The position numbers and the translations under genes were made by a program. The notes beneath the pieces are model-generated. The model was given only the letters and a program-made list of their open reading frames with translations, made no database searches and had not been told where the DNA came from. This document shows, piece by piece, positions 45,890 through 55,218 of a stretch of 64,000 nucleotides of DNA. Numbering within the stretch: the stretch's first letter is position 1; each line of letters opens with the position of its first letter. The stretch comes from Powellomyces hirtus (lineage: Eukaryota > Chytridiomycota > Chytridiomycetes > Spizellomycetales > Powellomycetaceae): the NCBI GenBank assembly GCA_025526995.1, contig JAHLKG010000004.1:372001-436000 (forward strand). Direction: 5' to 3'.

Positions 45890-47507
45890 ATGTTGAGCGC
45901 AACACCCCCAAACAGGGCCGAGAACGTCGGCATTCACGCCATCGACATCTACTTCCCCAAAAAGGTAAGCTTTGGAATTGCTGCAGAAAGATGCCCACGG
46001 CGAAGAATGGACATGTCCTCTGCCTGGACGCCGGACCAAAGTGATGCATTCATCCGAGATTCCATTGTTTGTGGCAGCCAATGGTGGCTTTCTCACTCGC
46101 CTCAGCGCATCAAGTTTCTAGTAGTGCTTGGAATGCTGACTTCCGCATCTCCCTTCTTAGTTTGTCGACCAGAGCGCGCTTGAACAGCACGATGGAGTTT
46201 CCGCAGGCAAATACACCATCGGCCTCGGCCAGCAAAAGATGGGTATCTGCGACGATCGCGAAGACATCAACACCATCTGCATGACGGTTGTGCAGTCCCT
46301 GCTCGAGAAATATTCGATCGCCCCAACGGACATCGGACGCCTCGAAGTTGGCACAGAGACCATCATTGACAAATCAAAGTCCGTCAAGTCTGTCCTGATG
46401 CAGCTTTTTGCGGAATCCGGAAACACGGACATTGAGGGTGTTGACACCACTAATGCATGCTACGGAGGAACAAACGCCCTGTTCAACGCCATCAACTGGG
46501 TAGAATCGTCGTCCTGGGATGGCCGCTACGCCCTCGTTGTTGCGGCCGACATTGCCGTCTACAAGACTGGTGCGGCTCGTCCCACTGGCGGCGCTGGCGC
46601 CGTCGCCATTCTTGTCGGCCCCGACGCTCCCCTGGTCTTTGACCGCGGCCTCCGTGCAACTCACATGGAGCACGTGTACGATTTCTACAAGCCCGACCTG
46701 CACTCTGAATACCCCGAGGTCGACGGCCCTCTCTCCAACACCTGCTACATCAAAGCCGTTGATGTCACCTACAACAGGTACCTCGACAAACTTGCTCGCG
46801 TGAACGGCGTGCAAAACCCATCCAGCGAAGCGTTGGACTACATTCTATTCCATTGCCCGTACGCCAAGCTCGTCGCGAAATCCGTCGCTCGCGTTGCCTT
46901 CAACGACTTCCTGCGCAACCCTACTGCCGAACGCTACGGCGAAAACCTGGCGCAGTTTGCCGGCCTCAAGCAGGAAGACACCTACACCAACCGCGATGTT
47001 GAAAAGGCCTTTATGGAGTACACAAAGCAGAGCTTCAAGGAAAAGACTCTTCCATCTCTCCTTGTGCCCAAGAATCTCGGAAACAGCTACACCGCCTCGC
47101 TATACACCGGTCTCGTCTCCCTCCTTGCTACAACACCATCGGCGCAGCTGCAGCAGAAGCGCGTCGGCATGTTCTCGTACGGATCAGGACTCGCCGCCTC
47201 CTTCTTCTCCCTCACCGTTTGCGGTTCCACCGCAAAGATCGCTGCGGCCCTGAACCTCACTGCCCGTCTTGCCCAGCGCACGGAAATTACCCCTGCCCGC
47301 TACGACGAAATCATGAACCTGCGCGAAAAGACCCACAATGTCCGCGACTACACACCTATTGCCCCCGTCGACGACGCCAACTTGTGGAACGGCGCGTACT
47401 ACATGACCAACGTCGACAGCAAATTCAGACGTTCGTACGAACGTCGTCCCAACGCACCTAAATCTGTCGCACACAACGTAGAGGAAGCCGTTGCCGCAGC
47501 CGTTTAA
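45890..47507 (+). CDS. ERG13: Hydroxymethylglutaryl-CoA synthase
   Basis: Exons 45890-45964 and 46161-47507 give 473 aa. The thiolase-fold enzyme condenses acetyl-CoA with acetoacetyl-CoA to HMG-CoA, the precursor of mevalonate and sterols. Visible active-site motifs: FVDQSALEQHDGVSAGKYTI, GRLEVGTETIIDKSK (catalytic Glu), DTTNACYGGTNALFNAINWV (nucleophilic Cys) and DYILFHCPYAKLV (catalytic His). No mitochondrial presequence, so the cytosolic sterol-pathway form is likely. The single intron is 196 nt, about three times the usual length in this window, and lies right after the leader codons. Confidence 0.97.
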
Positions 47508-47825
47508 ATGGCCGCGATCATCAACTGCCCCCTTCCCATACACCATTACCCCTTCTTCTCTGTAGTTATTTATATCCCCCACTGACTGACTTTTTTTTGG
47601 TATGGATGCATTCCATCTACTGCCTACGCATTGTCAGCGATTTTTTAATTGAGGCGAATTCTTTCATTTCTTGGAAAATAATTCTGAAAGCGTATCTAAA
47701 GAAAATGCATGCATTCCCTACCGTCTCCAACGTCTCGCGTTACACAAGCGCTCTGCGCTCGGTCGCCTCCACGTTCACAGAAGATACCACCTAGCCTCAT
47801 ACTGATTCCCCAACCTCATTCCCCA
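47508..47825. other. Intergenic region, no gene seen
   Basis: 3' flank of ERG13 and 5' flank of the FHIP-like gene (318 bp). No motif recognised. Confidence 0.4.
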
Positions 47826-50254
47826 ATGGACTATTTTACAAAACTCAAGTCGAAGATCGACAAGCTCGCCACTCCACGGCGAGCAACCGGGAACTTGCTG
47901 CACAAAGTGCGTACCCAACAGAATTGTAAAAACGTGTCATTTTACCAGTGCGCTAAAACATGACATTCTTGGTTTTCTTCAACAGTTCCAAATATGCTGG
48001 GACGCTATCCAGTATGAGCTGCAGTCCGACAACAACGACACCCGTACAGTGGACAAGACGGATATCCCGTCCTCGCTGCAGCAGATGCTGGACATTTTGC
48101 TCAAGGAACAGAGGCTTTTGGAGACTGGTTCGGTATGTTGCATTTTCGCCCGACACACTTAAGCACCTCCTATATACCAACGCCCGCTCTAACACTTGTA
48201 TCGTCCAAAGATATCTGCAAACAGCTGTGCGGAGATGTTTCTCAACACCGACCTGCTTGGGCAGCTGGTCACCCTGTCCGCCAAAGACACGCCGCTCGGG
48301 TTCCGCCGGGAGGTCATTTCGACGGTCTCGGCACTGATCAGTTTGTTGGAGGGCCAGAGCCTGTTTCATAAATCTGTGAATGGCGCCATCCGGGTTTTGA
48401 TTCGGGATGCGCTGGTGGAGAGGAACCCGAAATATGAGACGGAGATGTTGGAGGTATGGTTGTTCTCATTGCATTGTCACAAATTCAAGAGCGCTTGGCC
48501 AGTCGGGACGGCAGGAATTGGTCCAATGGGTCCTTAAACAATTTTTTCTTTCAATCTATCACGTGTAGCTGGAATCCAACATTGCGACAAAGATCAAGGA
48601 ACTTCCCTCACTCCTCAATCTGTTCTTCACAAAGAAGTCCGAACGGCCAAAAAACGTGCCTGCCGAAGACCACGCAGTCGGGGATGGCAAAGGTGACGCA
48701 CCCATCGGCGGAATGGTCGGCGCAGCCCCGTCAAACAACAGCGCTGGAGGCACTCACGAAACTGACTACGAATTCCCGCTGTTTGACCACCTGATGCGGT
48801 ACCTGAACACCGAGGGGCGGCACGGAGATGTGGCGCGGATGTCAAGTTCTTTGCTGCTCGATGTGGGAAATGCCGACATGGAAGAATACCTGTCCCAAAG
48901 CGACTTTGTGATCACTGTTGTGGCGGGACTGGGGGGATTGTTCTCGCAACTGCCACCGCAACTTCCTGACGCAGTAGCGTCCCGGCCACGGAGACAGGGC
49001 TATGCGTCGGTCACATTCACTCGGGACGTTGAGTCACTGCAGAACCTCGTTGCGTTTGCGCAGGGCGTGGTCTCACGTTGGCCGGACGCCGACATCAGTT
49101 GCGAGATTCAACGGGGATTTGCTAACATTTTCCTCGACCACGCCGTGAAGCCGCAACTCATGACGGCGTCTGATTTTGATGGGACCACTGTGGCGGTGTT
49201 ATTTTACATTCGCAAAATGCTCAGCTCCATACCCGCCGACGGCCAGATCGCAGATATCTTGGTTCAGTTTCTCCTTTGCGGTGACGACAATGGTCAGAGC
49301 GGTACCTCCCGTAACGTGGATGAGGAAGAGAACCCGGTCCTTATGGAAGATGTCGAGCTGCAAGTCCGCGATGTGCTCATTTCCAAACTCAACTCGCTCT
49401 CCGAACCCGTCGTGACCGGCACACTCCGACTCTTCCACATGCTGCTATCCAACAACCACGGGCGCGCTTTGCCGTTGCTGATGGAAGCGCTCAATCAACC
49501 TTCTGAGCAGCAGCAGCAACAGGACGGTAATGACAAAGGCAAATCTGTGCCGTTGCTGGACCCGCAACAACAATCCGTCGTCGTCCGACAATGGTTCGGT
49601 CTCATTGTCAACGGCCAGAACGAGGGTGCCTTTGAAAATACCTTAGAAGCGTACCTCGAAGACGCCGAGATCTCAGCCAACAGCATCACCGCCACCACGT
49701 CGTCCCTCTCTTCCCCCCACGCCATCTCACCCACACAACTCGACCGCGACCCGACTTTGCAAAAACTCCTCGACAAAATGTCCACCTTCTTCTCCCAATC
49801 CCCAGCAATCAACCTCGCGCTCACGGGCGTTCTGGCCCTTCTGGCTGCGTCCCCAGCACTGGCGCCCTATTTGTTCGCGGCCGACTTCCTCTGTTCCCCA
49901 ACCATCGCCGCCGGTACCGAGAGCCAAGCACCCCCGCCTACTCACCCATCACTGTACACCATCTTCCTGCGACTCCACGCAGAAATCGATTCCCACCGCG
50001 CGGTGATTGGCGACGCGGCATTTGAAGTCCGCATGGAGTACGCGGCAGCCCACATGTCCCCCTTGGCTCCCTCGACAGCATCCCCGCACGATCCCTGGTC
50101 AGCATCAGACTACACCGAAGGCTTGGACGCAGACGAGCTCCTGGATCAGCAGTTCTGGAAAAACGTCCTGGTCCTCAACGAGTTTGCCAAAGAGCTGGTC
50201 GCCGTGTTGTTGCTGGCTGAAGGCATGGGCCAACATCATATTGATTTTGTCTAG
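47826..50254 (+). CDS. FHIP/RAI16-like protein (FTS-Hook-FHIP complex subunit)
   Basis: Four exons close in phase: 47826-47906, 47986-48132, 48211-48453 and 48569-50254, giving 718 aa. The N-terminal alpha-helical block (FQICWDAIQYELQS, LLKEQRLLE, FLNTDLLGQLVTLSAKDTPL, GFRREVISTVSALISLLEGQ) and the later FPLFDHLMRYLNTEGRHGD and FVLSEPVVTGTLRLFHMLLS-like region fit the RAI16/FHIP family. Animal FHIPs and Aspergillus FhipA join Fts1 and Hook to link early endosomes to dynein. Linkers are Ser/Thr/Gln-rich (EQQQQQDG). The C-terminal FV has no known targeting signal. Family assignment is good; partner identity is inferred. Confidence 0.8.
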
Positions 50255-50647
50255 TCTCCTCCGTCGTGCCGCTCCTCGGCTTTGTTTCCTTCTCCCTATG
50301 AAGACCTTCCACATTCTCGTATCTTGAACTTCTGTACATATAGGTCCACATTTCCTCATAGTTTACACATATCCACATTGTCGAGTAGATAAATAGATGC
50401 AATCGTTATACTTGCCTTGCCCGTCTCCGTTCTTGTGACTCTAGCCTCGCAAGTAAGAAGGTTTGAAAATCGTTGTTTCTTGTGGCACAGGTCATCGCCG
50501 TTTCGTCCCACCAAGATCCTCGGGCGAAAAGCAGGGGCCACCTTGACGGCAAGATCTTTATGCCAGCATTATTGATGACCCCACCATATCTCCCTCTACC
50601 GACTCACCCCCGCCTTACCCCCGCCTTATCAAAGGTGCAAAAAGAAG
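50255..50647. other. Intergenic region before the second tRNA
   Basis: 3' flank of the FHIP-like gene. CCCCCGCCTTA is duplicated near 50607-50628. No gene seen. Confidence 0.4.
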
Positions 50648-50729
50648 TGGGTGCTGTGAGGTTCGAACTCACGCCTCTTGCGAGACTACGACCTGAACGT
50701 AGCGCCTTAGACCACTCGGCCAAACACCC
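50648..50729 (-). tRNA. tRNA-Leu (anticodon CAG), second copy
   Basis: It is identical over 82 nt to the copy at 4019-4100 but lies on the opposite strand. It has the same acceptor stem, CAG anticodon, variable arm and B-box, and no intron. Downstream on the minus strand is TTCTTTTT, a weaker Pol III terminator than the first copy has. Eleven bases up to the 5' end (TCATCGGGGTG) are also shared. Confidence 0.97.
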
Positions 50730-50907
50730 CGATGAATCAATTTCCTAAATTGCGGGTCAGAATCGCTAAATTAACCTTAAATATGCCACTACATGTGTCA
50801 GCATCAATCCCGCGAGAAGCCTGGTGAAGCATTTGAGTATGACACCAGTCCTCAGAGAGAGAGACTCCAAAGTAAGTCAAAGTTGTGCCGGACGTCACCT
50901 GCGTTAA

Positions 50908-51210
50908 GTCAACCGGAATTGTCGGAGTTGTCATCCGGTGGTCCAACAAACCCTGTCCCGCCATTCACCAAATATCTCTGAAAGCTGTCTTTTTTCAACG
51001 GCGGCAACCTCTATCGTTGAGTCAACCGGAATTGTCATCCGGGTGGTCCCCACAAACTCTGTCCCGCCAATCACCAAATATGGGATCGGACGACTGTTCC
51101 TTTTCAACGGCGGCAACCTCATTCGTCGAGTCAACCGAAATTGTCACGCGGGCGGTGTCATAGAGCCTGTCCCGCCATTCACTGAGTATCGGTCGGAACG
51201 CTGGTTTCCG
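50908..51210. repeat. Imperfect tandem repeat of about 110 bp, three units
   Basis: Units begin GTCAACCGGAATTGTC at 50908, 51021 and 51130 (spacing 113 and 109). Each continues with a TCCGG/GCGGG block, then CTGTCCCGCC and ATCACCAAATAT-like sequence and, in two units, TTCAACGGCGGCAACCTC. All are diverged by several substitutions and indels. Confidence 0.85.
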
Positions 51211-51706
51211 TGGGATAGTGTTTTCGACGAGTCCGGTTATTCTATGCGATACGAAGGTCCTCTTCGCTACCCTGGTGTTGCTTGCTGATCCGAGTCGAGG
51301 AATAAATATGGGCAGGGTGGGCAGGGCGTCGACAAGCTGCCGATACAACTGGTCACTGATTGAAGGGCGTGGGGCAAAGATGAACGCTTAACGCACCTAC
51401 GGCTCATCGTTGGCTGAGAGGGCGCTCAACACAGCGCCTGATGAGAAGCCATCCTGAACTACCTTTTGCCCGAGTTACTCGGTCAATCCAGCAATGAGGA
51501 TTCCGCTGGATTGCGCCTCGAGTTCTCCATCAGTCCACAACCCGCTAATCTACAACCAGGCTGCTCACGCCTAAGTTCAATTGTAAGCCCCCAAGTCCAA
51601 GTCTCACTTGTGAAACATAACGTGTTAGCATCAGCGGCCGGGCGCCCAAAACACAACAATCAATGAAAGATGAGACACTGTCGACTGGAGCGGTAGACTG
51701 GAGCGG

Positions 51707-51905
51707 TCTCTGCCACGGCCCACAACTCCCCCGACATACTCCTCTCCTCCCTGCAGCACCCGCAGCGGCACCTACAGATCGCGCATTCCACTTCAGTCTT
51801 CACAATGTCAGCGTCTTTGGGATCTCTGATCTCTGCCACGGCCCACAAGTCCATCGACATACTCCCCCTCTTTCCGTAGCACCCGTAGCGGACTTACAGG
51901 TTGAG
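51707..51905. repeat. Direct repeat, two units 123 bp apart
   Basis: TCTCTGCCACGGCCCACAA occurs at 51707 and 51830. Similarity continues through CGACATACTCC and the GCAGC/GTAGC-ACCCG region for about 70 bp. Confidence 0.8.
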
Positions 51906-52436
51906 GGACACCCAAAGACGCGATTTCTTCCTAGTCATCAACGTGCCAACATAGGACTCTTATCGCTGACCTACGCTTTGTACATTTACCTTTGTTGATC
52001 GTACCATCGCCTCAGCGTCGGCTCAGATGTAGCCGTCTCGGAAGGAGGATTGAGAATATGGAAGGAAACGAGCCAGTGAATATAATGCGTCATCGAACGG
52101 TAATTAGATGGGTTATATGCAAAGACAACAGAAGACAACTTACCCGCACCAAGTGCGATTTGCAATCGAGCGTGGCCCCATCCCATTGGGGGGGGGGGGG
52201 GGATATTCGCCCACGAAAGACGTGGTGTTTGTCGAGAGGTATGGAAGATCGAGTCCAGTGAAAGCACGGGAATGGGGTACCAGTTGGAAACGATAGCGCA
52301 ATGCACAGTCCATAATTGTGTGATTAGCCGGCCGGCGAAGAATGGATGCATACATACCGAGTTTCGAAAGCAGCTTCTTGTTGGTACAGTGGCGAGACGA
52401 CTTACATTTGACACATTGGGCATGACTGAAGCATCG

Positions 52437-52640
52437 AGACACAAATTGTCGACCAGATACCTCCAGCATCGAGCCACAGATTGTCGACGAGATACCTCCC
52501 TTGAATGATAATGATTTCCAAAGATTGTAATGGAGGGAACACGATGCTCAATGGGTCAGACTGCGGACGAGATGCCTCCCTTGAATGGTTTCCAAAGAGT
52601 GTAACGGAACGAACACGATGCTCAATGGGTCAGACTGCGG
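52437..52640. repeat. Nested direct repeats (about 36 bp and 76 bp)
   Basis: GCATCGAG..CA.A.ATTGTCGAC.AGATACCTCC occurs twice in a row. It overlaps a longer unit with GATGCTCAATGGGTCAGACT that occurs at about 52541 and 52618. Confidence 0.8.
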
Positions 52641-53785
52641 GTTTCCTGGTTGTCTTGATGTGGCACTTGTCACTGCAGTCCTTCTGTTATGTTTCACTTG
52701 GAGGGGTCTCATGGCAGCGGTTTTCGTAACGGTTTCCCTGATGGCCTTGATGTGGTCTCCTTGCATTGCGGTGTTCCTTCCTGGTATGGTTGTCTCGGTG
52801 TGGTCCCATGGCATGATGGATGATGCTTGCAAATACTAGGAAGCCGAGCGCGGCCAATCGTCGATGAAGAACACAAAATACTGACCAGGTTCACTCAACC
52901 CCTCACAAGGCCGATGACCGGTTCATCCTGCTCTCCTTCGCATTGAGACCGACCAGATAACAAGCGGCGGCGACGCAACCATGTGTGAAGGATCGAAGGC
53001 GATGGTGTTCCACAACAGGAGAAGGAAACGAGAAACCGGGCGAGGAAGCTCAGCGATCACCGGGTGCGGGGCGTGCGTCCAGGTCGTAGCTGGACCTACA
53101 TAAGCGGCTTGGATTGTTGCGAGGAGTACAGAACAACCGATGAGAATACATATTACAAAGGGATTTACGTCAGCGAGCACCGAATTGCAATGGGAAGTTC
53201 ACTTACGGTATATGAGCTTGAAAGATCCAAACCTGGTATGAGAGCGGGGAATGCAGATCGCGCTGCGTTTCCTCGTCCGGATTGTCGTGTTCCTTCTCCT
53301 GTGCGTACCGCCGTCCCTTCGACCGATGTATGCACTTATAACATGATGCGTCTCGGCCGCCTGATTCCTGACGGTCCATGGAGTAGCAGTAGCCGAAGAG
53401 CAGAATGTCATGGAATCGGCACAGTCATCGGGCCCGAGTCATCGGACTTGTGAAGGGTTGAGCGGGTCAGTATGGAGGCGGTACATTACCGTGAAGCGGA
53501 GGAATTAGGGAAGAGGTGGAGAAAGATATCTTTGCGGTGAAGACACGTTTATTGGCAAGCGTGGAGACTTGATTGAAACCGTGAGAGACAGTGAAGTGAG
53601 GGCGAGCAAAAGAGTACAACGGAGCGTGGGAACACGATTGGCGGGAAGGTGAGATCAGTAGCAAGTGAGACGTGAGAAACGATGGAAACGGAGCGTGGCT
53701 GAAAGGTGGGATTAGTAAAATGCGTAAGAAAGTGGAAGCGGAATGAAGGATTATTTGGAGGGGGGGCGAGGGCGAGGGGCGGGGG

Positions 53786-53796
53786 CCTTTTATAAG
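53786..53796 (-). promoter_or_regulatory. TATA-like element with pyrimidine-rich leader (minus strand)
   Basis: On the minus strand CTTATAAAAGG is followed by about 250 bases of C/T-rich sequence resembling leaders of highly expressed fungal genes. No gene downstream could be identified. Confidence 0.3.
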
Positions 53797-54376
53797 CGAG
53801 AGGGTCTGGGCAAGGCTGGCCCAGGTGGCTGAATGTTTGTGTGTAGCCGCCTACACAAGTGGCCAAAATTGGAAGGCGGACGGATTTTGGGGGGGCGCAA
53901 GGTGAGGTTTCCAGATAGTAAGAAGGGGAGTTTGTCAGTTTGAATCACGCGCGTCGGGGGGTGTCTTTCGGCGCTAACGAGTTGACAAATGATGATTAAG
54001 GAGTGAGTCAGTTGGGTAAGCGAAGCAAAAGCAAACGCACGCGAAGGACTTGAAAAGCGCAGCAAAGGCAACGGAAGGAAAGAAAGAAGGGACTAAAACG
54101 CAATCGCGTGGCGTGTTTTACCTCGTGGCAGGAGAGAAGGAAGCGAAGGAAGGGTTATTTGGAGCAAGTGTCCATTCTTTTCTACACGTGGCGCTTGCAT
54201 GGGAATAAAATTATGAAACAGTGTTGCTCGTTTGAAAACCAACTCCCGGGATGTCAGAAGAGGCGGTCGGGAACTAAGCTGTGGGAAGCCACCTCTGATT
54301 CTGTGAGAGAGGAAAGACAAAGCCAGCGAAACTCCGAGCAGGGAACAATGAGCTGTTGGGCCCCCAGCTTCTTTTT

Positions 54377-54530
54377 GGAAAAGTATCCGCTTCCTTGCAA
54401 CGGCAAGATAGAGCTTTTTGGTGGGGGGAAAGGAGCCGTGGGATCCCCAGCTTTCTTGGAAAAGTATCCGCTCCGTTGCAACAGCATGATAGAGCTTTTG
54501 GGTGGGGGAAGGAGCCCGTCCCTGAGCGTG
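54377..54530. repeat. 81-bp direct repeat, two units
   Basis: GGAAAAGTATCCGCTTCCTT-like sequence at 54377 recurs at 54458 as GGAAAAGTATCCGCTCCGTT, each followed by GCAACxGCAxGATAGAGCTTTT and a G-rich stretch. Confidence 0.85.
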
Positions 54531-55074
54531 CAAAGTAAAAGCAAAGGGGAGCCGACACCGCGTTGGTTCTCTTGTGCGCCGTACCTTCGCTCTTTCTCTT
54601 TAGAGTCTATATAAGTCGGTACTCTTGATTGCGTATGCTTGTTATGGGCCTCTTCGTGGCAAGTTGCATAGAAATTGGGAGATAATGCAATGTATATGGG
54701 CCAAGTCAAGAGAAAATGCACCGGAAAGGTCGCCCCGATGTGAACTCAACACTCTTCCATCGGTACCCCTCGAAGCTCAATGCCATACCATAGGCTTCGA
54801 TTGGCTAGTTCCCCTAAGCCGCAGGGCCAAATCTCCAGTTTGGCAGGGGACATCCGCGGATTGCGACGGCAAGTAATTGGATTTGAGTTTATGCCCGTCA
54901 ATGAGCAATGCAATCCTCGAAGTTTTGGCCGGTGAATGATGCGGTCATATTGTCAAATAATTTAATAAACAAAGCAACAATATTTACACGGTGGCCCTAT
55001 GTCTACATATGCTGTTCTACCTAAACACGCCCACATGAACGCTGGGCATAGAACGGTGACCTCCAAAACAGCGT

Positions 55075-55218
55075 CTTGAGCTCTTCATTCAGGATTCTTC
55101 CTTCTCTGTCTTTATTCATGACCGCGTTGACCGGCCAGCCGACTTATCACCCAAACAAGGTCTTGAGCTCTTCAACCCTGTTCCTTTTTTCCTCCTCTTT
55201 GTTTTTGGCGGCGTTGAC
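55075..55218 (-). repeat. In-frame 87-bp duplication of the RAD5 3' end
   Basis: On the minus strand the final coding stretch begins GTCAAC at 55218. A diverged copy begins at 55131, exactly 87 bp (29 codons) later in the same frame. The true end reads VNAAKNKEE..VEELKTLFG, stop. The copy, after TGA TAA, reads VNAVMNKDR..NEELKTLF and is not part of the protein. Confidence 0.8.

Larger units (their letters stand above)
50730..55146. other. 4.4-kb gene-poor, repeat-rich island
   Basis: No reading frame here shows recognisable domains, codon-level repeats or consistent exon structure. It is filled with short imperfect direct repeats (listed separately), a 15-G tract at 52188-52202 and promoter-like elements. 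It starts at a tRNA gene, a common integration target for retroelements, but no reverse transcriptase, integrase or terminal repeats were found. A degenerate element or an unrecognised non-coding transcription unit are both possible. Confidence 0.6.

Noticed and set aside
50908..51210. CRISPR-like array
   Set aside because: Repeats are long, diverged and almost contiguous; the context is eukaryotic.
52188..52202. Run of 15 G as a functional quadruplex
   Set aside because: A single homopolymer is equally explained by slippage or sequencing error; nothing around it supports a function.
54093..54614. Two overlapping frames of 146 and 168 codons
   Set aside because: Both span the 81-bp repeat and have no recognisable domain, no bias and no splice context.
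50730..55146. Retrotransposon or LTR element beside the tRNA
   Set aside because: No reverse transcriptase, integrase or gag-like frame and no long terminal repeats were found by eye.
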